From positions 145,968 through 209,967 of the forward strand of contig WHVA01000168.1 in the NCBI GenBank assembly GCA_015179125.1: a DNA stretch of 64,000 nucleotides, in the 5' to 3' direction. The translations under genes were made by a program, and so were the position numbers. The notes under the pieces were generated by a model. That model worked only from the letters and a program-made list of their open reading frames with translations. It was not told the origin of the DNA and ran no database searches. The stretch is from Gautieria morchelliformis (Eukaryota; Basidiomycota; Agaricomycetes; Gomphales; Gomphaceae). How positions within the stretch are numbered: position 1 is the stretch's first letter; each line of letters starts with the position of its first letter. Shown piece after piece: positions 42,851 to 53,677 of this stretch.

Positions 42851-45023
42851 TCTCAGCTCTGATATTGACTTAGGTTAGTCATGGTTTTAAGTACTTTGCA
42901 TGCAACCCATTTCTGAACTAACCTCAGCTTTGGCTGAACACCTGACCCAAAATACAGGGTGGAACACTACATTATGGTGCTAAAGTCGAATCACTCTGTG
43001 GCCTATATTGTAAGGACAACCCTCGTGCACTGTGGAGACCACACAATCACACAGGCTAGCAGAGGGGAATCCAAAGGGAAAAGTATATGTAAATGTGGTG
43101 AGCTGCAATCTATCTGAAAGATTATGAGTAAGATCAAGGCGTAGGCTCATTAAACAACTGGATCAGAGATACACAACCTATACACATAGGAGCTTTGCCA
43201 TGTCAAGGTTGAATATTGGTTCCCCAGTGACCTTGGGCTTTGGGGGCGGCTGCCATAAGGGCATCCTGGTGGTGTTAACCTCTTCCTGTGTAATATTGGG
43301 GGGAAGATATTTCTCACTTTGTGAGACCAATCAGTGCATTCATTCTTAAAAATATGTCAGTATAGACAGACATATGTGCATTAACAAGACTCTAGCCATT
43401 GCAGTACTTTTCAGAAAGGCGATCGAAGGTCTTCACAATGTCAGGATGATTGCCAATAATGCAAGCTATGAGTAGCACTCCCATCAGCACAGACACTTGA
43501 AAGGCAAAGCTGAGGCACAAGGCAAGTTGAACACTTGTGTAAGGGCAACTCCAAAGATATACAAGACTAGCTACAGGACATGGGTCTCACCTGGCAGAGA
43601 GGGATCCAAAGAGGAAAGCTAAGGGTGACCACTGCCAGCAAATGCCATTGCACTACTGGACATCCCAACCCTGACTTTCTCAGTGATCCCAAGGCCATGT
43701 ACAAACCCTGACACCATTCTGGAATGGGCACCAAAGCTGAAGGTTCAGGAACCCGGTCTTGGGACCAAGATGGACATAAGGATGGCTCAGTGACTCAGGT
43801 GTGCTTAGACAGTGACTGCGTCTGAGGATGAAAATGGTCTTGGAAGGGGGTCCCCTGACAGCTCTACACTCAAGCAGCAAAATGGTTAATGGGGATCCAA
43901 AGTCAGATAGGGAACTATATACATGACACAGAAGCACTTCCACCAGCTCTGCTCACTTCTCTGTCTCCACCTCTTCTCCACTTCCACACTTTTGCTTTCT
44001 GAACAACGTTGGAAGCAAAGCGGCTCATGTAGTACATGGCATCCAGGGTTGGTCAGGGGTCAGGGTGGTCAGGGGAGGGCAGGGTTGCTGGTGAGTACCA
44101 AGTGATCACCATGGCTGTGGTTGCATAATATAATATGGGCTCACTGGAAGTGGGGATCCTTAGACTTTTCTCTTTCAATTTCACCTGCCAGGTGAGAATC
44201 CCTTCTATTGTGTATTCTGCCAATTTATGTATATACTTTTGATTGCCCCTCTGTCAGCTCATGTGATCCCCACAACCCATGAGGGCTGCCCTTACACAGA
44301 CATACCTGGCTGTCAAGATTGGTTTTCAGGCATTAATATTGTGTATTAGTGAACACAGCAAATGCCTGGATAACTTGTGCGAATAAGTATGCTGTTCGGC
44401 GAATAGGTGAACCAACAAATGTTCACAAGATAAGAGGGTTGCCTGAACGGAGCTTGCCCTATCTACAGTCATAGCGGAATAGCCCGTGGCACTTGACGGT
44501 ATAATGTGCAAGGTGTCATGGAAGGGCTGTCTAAGTAGCGACAATCCCTTCGCCAGCGAAGGTACTCCTTCAGAGTCCTTCGCTGACAGCGCAGAAAATA
44601 GTTCGAAGGCTAAGGTAACAAAGATGAAGTATGAGAACTCACCAGTGATGCCTAAGTCCTCTTCTGGTTGAAGATAGGAATCTCCAGGAGAAGGCTCAAG
44701 ACGATGATCACAGCGAGGTCAAGTTTGCACAAGATGGATGATGTATGATAATTGAACTGGGGAATATACATGTGAATGCAAACTACTTATATCGAATGCT
44801 CGTAAGGTATCAGCGAATAGGAAAGAGGTCATCACGAGTCAGGGTTGGATAGGGGTGCGCAGTCATGATACAACATAGATGAAATAAACATACAATAGAG
44901 TGAGAGAAGAGGGAGAACATGAAACAATGGAGAGTAAAGGTGGCGAAGGCACCTATGTACGAAATCATGTCTTGGGGCCCACATATACACTGCCCTGCAC
45001 AGGTTCTTCATCTACTGGGTTGA
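42851..45023. other. Unrecognised region
   Basis: About 2.2 kb with only short open frames and no motif I can name. It may be the worn remains of older insertions. Confidence 0.4.
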
Positions 45024-45682
45024 TCCCACACGACCTACGGGTAGGACGTCCCGCGAATGCACCCTGCTCATATGAACACCAAAAGGGGGTTGGATCGAGA
45101 AGTTGATGGAGCTACTGACAAGCCATCATGCCGGGTAGGGATGTCAATCGTGTTTTGATGGTGTGCCTGCTGGTGAATGATGCAAGCAGCGAATGGCTGT
45201 TCAGCAAAATGCAAGGAAGGGCGAACAGAGATGACATAGGGGAGGAGTGGTCGAGGTGGAGGGCGAAGCCGAGCGAACACGGGGGAGGAGTGGCAAAAGG
45301 GGAAATGGGGATAACAAGGTGCAGGAAATACACAAGTCATGACAATCCAATCATAGGAACACCATCAGAAGAGGGTTGAGCAGAGGAGGTGATAGGCCCA
45401 GCAATGACTGCCAAGTCGCTCCAAAGATGTTGATCGTGCTTTGACGGCGTGGCTATGGTAAATGGCGCGAACAGCGAAGATCGGTCGCCGAACACGGCAA
45501 GGGCGATCAGAACGAACACAGAGGTGGAGTGGGGAATGGGAGAACAGAGCATTTGAGTATGGGAAATAAATGTGTTATGACACTGGCAAAGGGGAATCCA
45601 AATAGAAAACTCTAAAGAACCCCTTCACCAGCTATATGCTGCAGGCATGCTACCCCAATCTCCCAAACCCCGAATGACATAA

Positions 45683-46244
45683 CACTGGAGACATGGCAAA
45701 ATTTTCTGACTTTGAAAATCAAAAATTCTGAGGATATTCCACATTTCTTCAAAATTTCCCATTCCAGGCAGTTGGATGAAAATTTAATGTTTTGTCAGAG
45801 TTTTTTGGCTGCAGGAAATCCTTCAGAAATTGTAAAATTATCACCTAAAAATCGCTCAGGAAACATTGAATTTCCACTTCCATGAAACTAAATATTTAAT
45901 AAAATTTCCCCAGTTAGGAAATTCTATAGAAACACTGATTTCTACAAAGTTTCCCTGGCAAATATTCAGGAAACCAACATTTTCATGGAATTTCCAAACT
46001 GAGGAAACTTTATTAAATATTTCATTTCATAGAGGAGGAAATTCAATGTTTCCTGAGAGTTTCTTGAAGATTTTGAGGTGATAATTTTACAATTTTTGAA
46101 GGATTTCCTGAAGTCAAAAAAACTCTGACAAAACTTGAAATTTTCATTTAATTTCATACACTGGGAAATGTTGAAGAAATGTGGAATATCCTCAGGATTT
46201 CCAGTAGATTTCCAAAATCAGGAAATTTTGCCATGCCTCCAGTG
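45683..46244. mobile_element. Palindromic (fold-back) MITE, 562 bp, TAA duplication
   Basis: The whole element is an inverted repeat: each half is about 280 bp, beginning CACTGGAGACATGGCAAAAT on the left and CACTGGAGGCATGGCAAAAT on the right. It is flanked by TAA (45680-45682 and 46245-46247), the 3 bp duplication of PIF/Harbinger transposases. A transcript would fold into one long hairpin. Confidence 0.85.
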
Positions 46245-46504
46245 TAAGTGAACATAATGGAAATAACAGGGACAGGATGGATAAGTAAGGAATGGCATCG
46301 GAGGTGATCAGAACAGGAAAGATATGAATAGAACATGAGCTGGAAGGTACTGAAGGTACAGGCCCAAAGGTGCAGGGGTGGCTACTGGTTTGCTTGAATG
46401 GCAGCTTGGGCAGCATGGGGACGGATAGAATAAATGAATAAATATATTTCATATCATTCTATGGTCTAATGAATGGCTAACGGATCTTATCAACTGGGAA
46501 GACA

Positions 46505-47400
46505 GTGATGGTTCCCACGCTCCAACCACCACCTGCCAGCATAGATAATGGCAAAACTACCTCCTCTGTACCTGTGGACACTATCCAAGCTACTCTAGGC
46601 ACCCTATACAAACCAATCCATAGCATAGCCCTCCCAAAAACAAGAACTGCAAAGACATGCACTATCCCTATCAACACACTGCATAGCGCTCACGAGCTGA
46701 GTTCATCCACATGAGAAAAACTTGAGACTGCTTATCTTAAGTCGTGTGTTTCATCTATCTGTGAAAAATTGGAGGCAATCTCAACACACATTGGCCTAAT
46801 GGCATCCCCTAGTGAACCCAAATCTTGCGCGCTAGTCCCAGCCAGCTCACCAACATGCGTGACACGTATCAAACCCCACCGCAACACCAAACATCATATC
46901 ACGCTATCGCATATTGACTGACAGAACCCAGCCCTCAAGGATTTCCTGGACTCAGAGTCTGGACTCAGAGTCTGGACTCAGAGTTGAGGAAGGATATTAA
47001 CAAAGCCTTTCTCCCACGAGGCTGGGATCCAGACCCTGAAGGAGAGCAGGAGGAGGAGAGTGTACTTTGCATCCGAGCTGCAGGACAGCACTGAAGCGGT
47101 GATATATGGATAGCAGTGGGCTCAGAGCATGAGCATGATGCGATAATCAAGAAAGCTCACCGATGGCTCCCAGTCCTATCAACGAACCTGCATATCACCT
47201 GAAAGACTTACCCAGCGACCGTTCACGCCATCCCTGCTACATTTAATCCAGATCAAGACAGTGATGACATCACTATGCTGCTGGACAATAATGAGCACAT
47301 CATTCCCCATCATTCAATGATGCAACATGCTGAATTTGTCTCCCACTCTCCACAGCTACATCAGAAGGCGCACTCATCCCTTGTCCTATATCTAACTGAT
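46505..47400 (+). pseudogene. Relic resembling a retroelement Gag-like protein
   Basis: Reads in pieces: MMVPTLQPPPASIDNGKTTS, CEKLEAISTHIGLMASPSE, NPALKDFLDSESGL, AHRWLPVLSTNLHIT, ATVHAIPATFNPDQDSDD and QKAHSSLVLYLTD. The last pieces remind me of fungal non-LTR retrotransposon Gag proteins, but I cannot name the family with confidence. It is interrupted by frame changes, a TGA at 46919-46921 and a TGGACTCAGAGTC triplication near 46950-46985. Confidence 0.4.
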
Positions 47401-47961
47401 CACTGTCATGACGTGTTTATTCCCATACTCAGATGCTCTGTTCTCCCATTTTTCACTCCACCTTCGTGTTCGTTCCGATCACCCTTGCTGTGTTCGGCAA
47501 CCAATCTTCGCTGTTTGGGCCATTTACCATAGCCACGCCGTCAAAGCACGATCAACATCTTTGGACCGACTTGGCAGTCATTGCTGGGCCTATCACCTCC
47601 TCTGCTCAACCCTCTTCTGATGGTGTTCCTATGATTGGATTGTCATGACTTGTGTATTTCCTGCACCTTGTTATCCCCATTTCCCCTTTTGCCACTCCTC
47701 CCCCGTGTTCACTCGGCTTCACCCTCCACTTCGACCACTCCTCCCCCATGTCATCTCCATTTGCCCTTCCTCGCATTTCTCTGAACCGCTATTTGCTGCT
47801 CGCGCATTTCACCAGCAGGCACGCCATCAAATACGATCGATACCATTTACCTGGCATGATGGTTCATCACTAACCCCATCATCTTCTTAATCCAACCCCT
47901 TTGGGTGTTCATATGGCCAAAGTGTGTTCGCAGGACGTCCCTTCCGTAGGTCGTGTGGGAT

Positions 47962-48175
47962 TGTAAAGATGTCGATCTTAGGACCTTGTATCACAAGGGC
48001 ACTGCAGAACTTGACCAATGAGTGGTATTCTGAATGCTACGTAGTGACAGGTAAGAGTAAGATGCGATGGGGACCGCTAGCCGGTTCCCACGCATAAACT
48101 ATACAGTGGGTCCCTAAGGGGCCCACTGGGATTATATAATAACTAATGTACATGTAGGTACATGGGTTATTTACA
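47962..48175 (-). repeat. Gypsy LTR 1 (3' LTR)
   Basis: 214 bp; plus strand TGTAAAGATGTCG to GGTTATTTACA. A purine-rich tract (minus strand AGAGGGGGAGGG, 48176-48187) adjoins it. Confidence 0.92.
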
Positions 48176-48187
48176 CCCTCCCCCTCT
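48176..48187 (-). promoter_or_regulatory. Gypsy 1 polypurine tract
   Basis: AGAGGGGGAGGG on the minus strand, immediately 5' of the 3' LTR. Confidence 0.7.
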
Positions 48188-48211
48188 ATAGACAACTATA
48201 GGGGTTAACTA

Positions 48212-50398
48212 TTACTCATAGAGGTCGTCCATGAGGGAGTCCTCTAGAGTGGCCGATACGACGACGTCGTCGTCGTCGTACGGGGCCGGAGGAGCACGTG
48301 ACTCCTCCGGGGGCACCTCCGCGTCATCAGTGGTGATTGGGTGAGGCTGGTCGGCCTCACCACTAGCGGCGGTCTCCACTTGGGTGCTGGGGCCCGTGTC
48401 CTCGCGGAGCATGGCCTCAATGGCTGGGTCCTCCGTTTGAGGAGGGGGCCGGAAGCGCGCCAGCTCTTGGTCGAGCTGAGCGTGAGTGAGGGGTCGCGGC
48501 ACTGCGGCCCTCACATGGCTGGTCTCGATGACCTTTTGTTGGCCCTCACAGGCGGCGGCGCTGAATGCCGCGCCAGTGATGCTGCGCTGAACGTAATGTT
48601 CAATGCGCACCGCTCGCTCGCGAGTGACTCCCGCGTAGCGGGCCAACCATCTCGCGATCTCCGCGAGTGGGATGTCGGGGCCGGCTCGGCCCTCCACAGG
48701 GAATGGGCCCGTGATTGAGCGCCGCAGGGTGGTGCTCTGAGGCGTCAGCACTTCCCTGGCGTCGACGAGGCTCAACCATTGGTCCGTCGAGCCGAAGAGG
48801 TCGAGTAGCCTCGCCCTGAGCGGTGATGCGACCCCTTTGACCTGGGGTGCAAGGGCCTTCAACCACATCCAGACGTCCATGTCGTCTAGGTTGAAGGTGC
48901 CATCCGCGTTGTCACGGATGGCGGAGGGGATTCCTTCAGGGTTGTGTATCCAACCCTTTAGAATGGCCGCGATGTCGTGCGGGGTACCGCCCGCTATCAC
49001 GAGACAATCCCTTTTGGGATTGCGAGCGCGTTGTTCACGCTCGATGTGTTTGAACACGCCGATCATCTCACGCGTACACACGATCTGCGGCGTTTCTTTT
49101 GCCCACGCTATGAGTTCGACGAAGCGGGGTTCGTCGAGCCGGCAGATGTCGTACCATTGGGTATGACGTTGTTGGGCCTTTCCTACCGGTCGTGGTAGGA
49201 GGCCCGTCTCGGAGATCGGTGGATCTCCGAGTGGGATGAGCCTTCCCTCCCCCAGGTATGGAGGATGAACCGACTCAACTGTCCCCGCCGGCGGAGGTAG
49301 GGCCATGCCAGGCCCGATGTACTGGGCCTCGACCTGTGCTACCCGCCACTGAAGGGCGGGGTCGTTGATGGTGTGCGACGATGACGCCGCTAGGTAAGCG
49401 CTGATTGCGCTTTCCTTCGCAATGGGTAGCCCATTGCCGGTGTGGAGGGAGCCGCCCTTTTTCTTGCACTTTTTCTTTGGCTGCTCTGCCAGCCGCTGTG
49501 CCCGTTCGGGGTCATGCGTCTTCCAGAAGGACGAGTCTGACTCCCATCCATCTGGGACGCCGTACGCAGAGTCGGAAGGTGCGCTCTGCCCTTCCGTTGT
49601 TGTCATGGTCGGAGTCGGCGCCGACAATCGGGACGCGAGCCCCAATGTTGCGCGCGCCGGCAACGGCGCCGTCGCGCGAGGTGAAGATGGCCCGGCCACT
49701 GGGTCTGTGGCCGGGTCATGTCGCGGCCTTTTTGAGGCAGCGTGGACCAGGGTAACCTGGAGCTGGGCTGCACTCAGCTGCTGCTCCAGTTCCTTGATCC
49801 TGGCGTGCTCGGTTACGAGCGCGTCATCGCGGTCCTCGACCGCGCGTTCTAGCTCCTTGACCTCTTTTTTGAGGTCGTGGACGTCCCAGAGGGGCTCTTC
49901 TCGCACATCACGCGCGATGCCCCTTGGGAGCCATCCCCAAGCTGCATCGACGGCGTCGCCGATGTCTTCATCCCGCAGCTTGACCTTGCGGGTGCCGGTC
50001 GCGGCCCTAAGGTGCACGGCGTAGTCCGCGCATGTTGAGCAATCGTCCGGGTGGACGATGGCGAGGGCGTTCTCCCATCCCACGATCATCCAGTGCTCCT
50101 GGTCTATCGGAGCACAGAGAATGTCTGCGGCCCCTTGTCTCGGGGCCGTTTTTCGCGTTGTGGACGTTGATGGGTCAACGTCCATCCCATCTTTGGGGGC
50201 ATCATCTTCGTGGGTAGATGATGGTGGTGGTTGCTTCCAAGAAGCGATGCGCCCTCGGAAAGATCCAAGGTGAAAATTTAACCGCGCCATGGCCGGCGCG
50301 TCACATGGCCTGCACGTGACAGACGCGTCTAGCGGCGTCTGGGGAGGTCGCGTGGCTTGCTCACCCCCCGAAGCTCTAGGGGCTATCCAGGGCTTCAA
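48212..50398 (-). CDS. Extra open frame of gypsy 1 after integrase, unknown function
   Basis: Uninterrupted 728-codon frame between the integrase gene (23 nt overlap) and the 3' LTR, same strand. A likely start is the internal ATG giving MARLNFHLGSFRGRIASWKQ (near 50289). Visible features: acidic and Ser/Thr-rich N-terminus; a coiled coil (DLKKEVKELERAVEDRDDAL to IKELEQQLSAAQLQ, about 49750-49890); a basic patch (PKKKCKKKGGS); and a conserved C-terminal half (MIGVFKHIEREQRARNPKRD, GWIHNPEGIPSAIRDNADGT, DMDVWMWLKALAPQVKGV). The second gypsy copy carries the same frame, well conserved at 57236-58090. It is not a known retroviral-type enzyme by motif. It could be a structural or host-targeting accessory protein, which is inference only. 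Confidence 0.75.
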   Translation of the reverse strand: MKPWIAPRASGGEQATRPPQTPLDASVTCRPCDAPAMARLNFHLGSFRGRIASWKQPPPSSTHEDDAPKDGMDVDPSTSTTRKTAPRQGAADILCAPIDQEHWMIVGWENALAIVHPDDCSTCADYAVHLRAATGTRKVKLRDEDIGDAVDAAWGWLPRGIARDVREEPLWDVHDLKKEVKELERAVEDRDDALVTEHARIKELEQQLSAAQLQVTLVHAASKRPRHDPATDPVAGPSSPRATAPLPARATLGLASRLSAPTPTMTTTEGQSAPSDSAYGVPDGWESDSSFWKTHDPERAQRLAEQPKKKCKKKGGSLHTGNGLPIAKESAISAYLAASSSHTINDPALQWRVAQVEAQYIGPGMALPPPAGTVESVHPPYLGEGRLIPLGDPPISETGLLPRPVGKAQQRHTQWYDICRLDEPRFVELIAWAKETPQIVCTREMIGVFKHIEREQRARNPKRDCLVIAGGTPHDIAAILKGWIHNPEGIPSAIRDNADGTFNLDDMDVWMWLKALAPQVKGVASPLRARLLDLFGSTDQWLSLVDAREVLTPQSTTLRRSITGPFPVEGRAGPDIPLAEIARWLARYAGVTRERAVRIEHYVQRSITGAAFSAAACEGQQKVIETSHVRAAVPRPLTHAQLDQELARFRPPPQTEDPAIEAMLREDTGPSTQVETAASGEADQPHPITTDDAEVPPEESRAPPAPYDDDDVVVSATLEDSLMDDLYE

Positions 50399-51630
50399 GG
50401 TCCTTGCAGGACGACATGGGTTCCCATGTCACGTCGCCTAGGGTCCAACGGACCTGGAATTCCAGGTCCGTCGAGTTTATCCATCGATGTGCGATAATCT
50501 CGTCAACGAGCCACTCCTCATCGTCATTTGCTCCGAAGTCATAAAATGACTTGGCCTCACGACGAGGGAACAATTCGTCGTTGTTAGCCTCGTATCGCCG
50601 TACGAGGCTGGAATGAAAGACTGGTGAAATGCGACGGCTTTTCAGTTCGTCGGGAAGATCAAGGGTCACCGTCGAGGCGTCATTGTGAGCCTCGACGACG
50701 CGGTACGGTCCGATGTACCGCGGGACTAGTTTTCTGGCTCTTCCTTTCGGGAGAGTTAGGTTTTGTGTCGAAAGGTAGACGCGGTCGTTGGCCGCGTACC
50801 TGTCGCTCGCCATACGTTTCTTATTTGCGTGAAATGTTTGCGTCACTCGATGCTCTATGATCGCATCGTGTGCCGCCATCAGGTTCCATTTTGCCTGATG
50901 TGCGAACCGGGCCACCCCCTTGAACGGGGTGTCCGCGGCTATGGGGAGGTCTATCCGCGGCATATAGCGTTGGATCAGCTCAAAAGGTGCGAACCCTGTG
51001 GTGACACTGACGTTGCTGTTGAGGGCGACCTCAGCCATTGGGCATTTCACTGCCCAATCCTTCTGATCGTCTCTGATGCCCGCGCGCAATATCTGGCCGA
51101 TCAAGCGGTTTGCCCGCTCGGTTGCTCCATCCGTTTGTGGATGGAAGGCGGTTGACATGAGGAGCTTAGTCCCCATGAGTCGCTGGAGTTCACGCCAGAA
51201 GATCAACATGAACTTTGAGTCCCTGTCCAATACGATGGAGTCGGGAACTCCATGTAGTCGGATGACCTCCTTCAGAAACAGCCAAGCTACTCCCTTGGCT
51301 GACACGCTCGTCGTGGTTGGTACGAGGTGTACGAGCGACGTTAGTCGGTCGATGACTACCATCAGGTAGTCACAGTCGTTGGACTTGGGCAGGGGCCCCA
51401 TGAAGTCGATGCCAATCGACTGCCACGGCCTATGCGGAATGGGTAGGCTGTGTAGTAGGCCTTTGGGCTGTTGTGGCCCGGTTTTTGTCATCTGGCACCT
51501 CGCGCACGATGTGCAGAATGCTTCTATGTCTGGGCTCATGCCCGGCCACCAATATGCCCTTCGAATGTAGTTCGAAGTCTTCAGATGGCCGTAGTGGCCG
51601 ACTATCTGATGTGCCCGATTGATGATAATT
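50376..51630 (-). CDS. Gypsy 1 integrase with chromodomain
   Basis: Zinc-binding HHCC region (HQIVGHYGHLKTSNYIRRAY, CTSCARCQ), catalytic core (WQSIGIDFMGPLPKSNDCDY with the first Asp, SIVLDRDSKFMLIFW with the second, [20 protein letters not shown] with the Glu), and a C-terminal chromodomain (VDEIIAHRWINSTDLEFQVR, WTLGDVTWEP). The chromodomain would guide insertion to marked chromatin. The frame is open from the M at 51539 to 50376. Its upstream zinc-finger part connects to RT only through a frameshift near 51720, where a 1 nt loss gives RFRIGMG and a stop. Confidence 0.88.
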
Positions 51631-51709
51631 TCGATCAGCCTCCTTCCCCCTTGAAGAACAGAGCGGGGGACGGCAATGACGTCACTCTTGAGCTGATTCT
51701 TAGTCCAGA

Positions 51710-53644
51710 TCAGCCCATCCCGATCCTGAATCTCGGGTGCGCCATGATCTTTGTGAACATGGTGTCCCTATGGTACGCGTCTCGTAGGACCTTAGACAGG
51801 TCTACGCTTTGCTCAACGATACAGCGCAGGGGTGCGCCGTCATTCCCTGCGGCGATGGCTCTGACGTCATCGTCATCGTTGCTGGACGCGGCGACGTGCG
51901 CAGGCTCAGGTGAGCCCTCGTTTAATGCAGCGGCTTCCGTTACTCTCGCCTCTGTCTTCTCAGCGAGGCATTTAGAGCATCTTGTCGCCGCTGTTTGCAG
52001 CTCGACACACCGGTCGGTGGGCAATAACTCACCGTCCGGATCTAAACGCGCATCCGCGTTCACGAAGACGTGGTCCGGGTGATTGTCATCGCTCGTGTCA
52101 CTCTCGTAGTAGCGCGACAGGCAGTGTGCTACCTTGTTCTCTACACCGTCAACATGAACGGTGTTGAAATTGAACCAGGAGAGAAACTCCCACCATCTGA
52201 CCTGTCGCTCAGATAGGCTCTTTTGGGTCTCGAAGTACTCGAGTCCCTTGTGGTCTGTGACGAGGGTGAACCTTCGCCCCAGCAGTTTGTCCTCCCACTT
52301 CATGAGAGCCTCGAGCACCGCGATAGTCTCGTGCTCATGAGTCCGGTAGTGTTGCTGAGCAACGCTGAACTTCTTTGACAAGAAGCCGGCCGGTCGACAA
52401 GTTTTCCAGTCAGGACCTTGGCCGTAGACCGCACCGACGCCGGCTTTTGATCCGTCGGTGATCACCCAGATCGGTTCTGGGCACCTTGCGTCTACTGGAC
52501 GCAGGATCAAGGCCTTACAGGCCAACGCCTTAATGCTTTGCCAGCATTTGTCGAGCAGTGGTGTCCATTCGAATGGACGGTTATTATGAGCACAGCCCGA
52601 TAGCGGGGTGGTATATGCGATAACATCCGGCAGGTAGTGTGCCAGATACTGTACCAGCCCAAGGAAACGCTGGACGTCGTTGAACGTCCGTGGCCTGCGC
52701 CACTCGCAGATGCGTTGCATCTTATCCTCATCGGCATGTACCCCTCGGCCATCGATCATATGGCCGAGGCACTCCATTCGGATGGAGTAGAGGTCCACCT
52801 TTTTCTTGCTCAGAAAGAGGTGGTTCTTCATCAGTCTGTCAAAGACGATGTAGAGGTGCTCTTCATGCTCTTGTATTGAGAGCGAGAATATGAAGATGTC
52901 ATCCATGTATACATGGACGAAGCGACCTATGCAGTCGCAGAAAATGGCTGTCATCAGCCGTTGGAATGTTGATGGGGCGTTACAGTCCCCCATCTGTATC
53001 ACCTGGCTCCTGAAGGTGACAAGGATCGTGGCAAAGGCTGTCTTTGCTACGTGATCCGGATGGATCCGGATCTGCTCGTATGCTTCTGACATATCAAGTT
53101 TGGTTCGATATTGGCAGCGAGCCATGTCGCTGCATATGATATCCTGATCCGGGAAGGGTGTGACATCCTTCACCGTGTTTTCGTTCTGCTGGTGCAGATC
53201 GAAGACAGTTCTCAACGTACCGTTCTTCTTCGGCACACACAGCATGGGCACTGCCTGCTGCGCTACTGCCGGAATCCACCACTTTGTAGTGGTGTATCGC
53301 TCTATCTTTGCCGACAGTTCCTCTTGGAAGTGTTCGGGGCATTTCGGTAGTCGATACCGCATGTGCTTGTTGGGATCGATGAGGTTGATCTCATGGTTGA
53401 TCTCCCGCAGTGGCGGGAGTTCTAATGGAATTCCACTGACTAGGTCAGCGATTCTTTCCATCCATTCCTCACGGAGGCGAGGAAGGTCATCATCCGTGAG
53501 GATGATGGTAGTGGTTGGCTTAGAAGCCATTAGGCACTGTTGGCATCTATTAGGTCCCGCGGCGCACGGGCCCGCTTTCCTCTTTCCCATCGCTTTCACT
53601 GTTAGGTGAGAGCGTCTCTCCCTATGACTGTAGGGTGAGTTCAA
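51710..53644 (-). CDS. Gypsy 1 reverse transcriptase-RNase H
   Basis: RT: LPPLREINHEINLIDPNKHM, VLCVPKKNG-type VPMLCVPKKNGTLRTVFDLH, RTKLDMSEAYEQIRI, FVHVYMDDIFIFS with the catalytic YMDD (about 52890-52930), and GHMIDGRGVHADEDKMQRIC. RNase H: WVITDGSKAGVGAVYGQG, HETIAVLEALMKWED, TLVTDHKGLEYFETQKSLSE and WWEFLSWFNFNTVHVDGVEN. It is open for 644 codons. The end at 51710 is premature: a 12 nt deletion and a 1 nt loss relative to copy 2 cut the link to the integrase. Confidence 0.88.
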   Translation of the reverse strand: MNSPYSHRERRSHLTVKAMGKRKAGPCAAGPNRCQQCLMASKPTTTIILTDDDLPRLREEWMERIADLVSGIPLELPPLREINHEINLIDPNKHMRYRLPKCPEHFQEELSAKIERYTTTKWWIPAVAQQAVPMLCVPKKNGTLRTVFDLHQQNENTVKDVTPFPDQDIICSDMARCQYRTKLDMSEAYEQIRIHPDHVAKTAFATILVTFRSQVIQMGDCNAPSTFQRLMTAIFCDCIGRFVHVYMDDIFIFSLSIQEHEEHLYIVFDRLMKNHLFLSKKKVDLYSIRMECLGHMIDGRGVHADEDKMQRICEWRRPRTFNDVQRFLGLVQYLAHYLPDVIAYTTPLSGCAHNNRPFEWTPLLDKCWQSIKALACKALILRPVDARCPEPIWVITDGSKAGVGAVYGQGPDWKTCRPAGFLSKKFSVAQQHYRTHEHETIAVLEALMKWEDKLLGRRFTLVTDHKGLEYFETQKSLSERQVRWWEFLSWFNFNTVHVDGVENKVAHCLSRYYESDTSDDNHPDHVFVNADARLDPDGELLPTDRCVELQTAATRCSKCLAEKTEARVTEAAALNEGSPEPAHVAASSNDDDDVRAIAAGNDGAPLRCIVEQSVDLSKVLRDAYHRDTMFTKIMAHPRFRIGMG

Positions 53645-53677
53645 GGACGAGTCGTCTTGCGACTCGTCCTCCTGGCT

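Larger units (their letters stand above)
45024..47961. mobile_element. Element or rearrangement with ~560 bp inverted arms
   Basis: The left arm (about 45024-45588) and the right arm (about 47410-47961) are inverted copies, starting ATCCCACACGACCTACGG and ending CCGTAGGTCGTGTGGGAT. Within each arm two diverged ~240 bp units lie in tandem, each starting TGTCATGAC on the right arm. Between the arms are a palindromic MITE and a gag-like relic. The right end directly touches the gypsy LTR at 47962. It could be a long-TIR DNA element, or two inverted copies of one repeat. Confidence 0.6.

Noticed and set aside
45068-47890. Two similar proteins (starting MTCVFPAPCYPHFPFCHSSP) encoded on opposite strands at each end
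   Set aside because: The similarity is explained by the DNA inverted arms; changes between them show no codon pattern.
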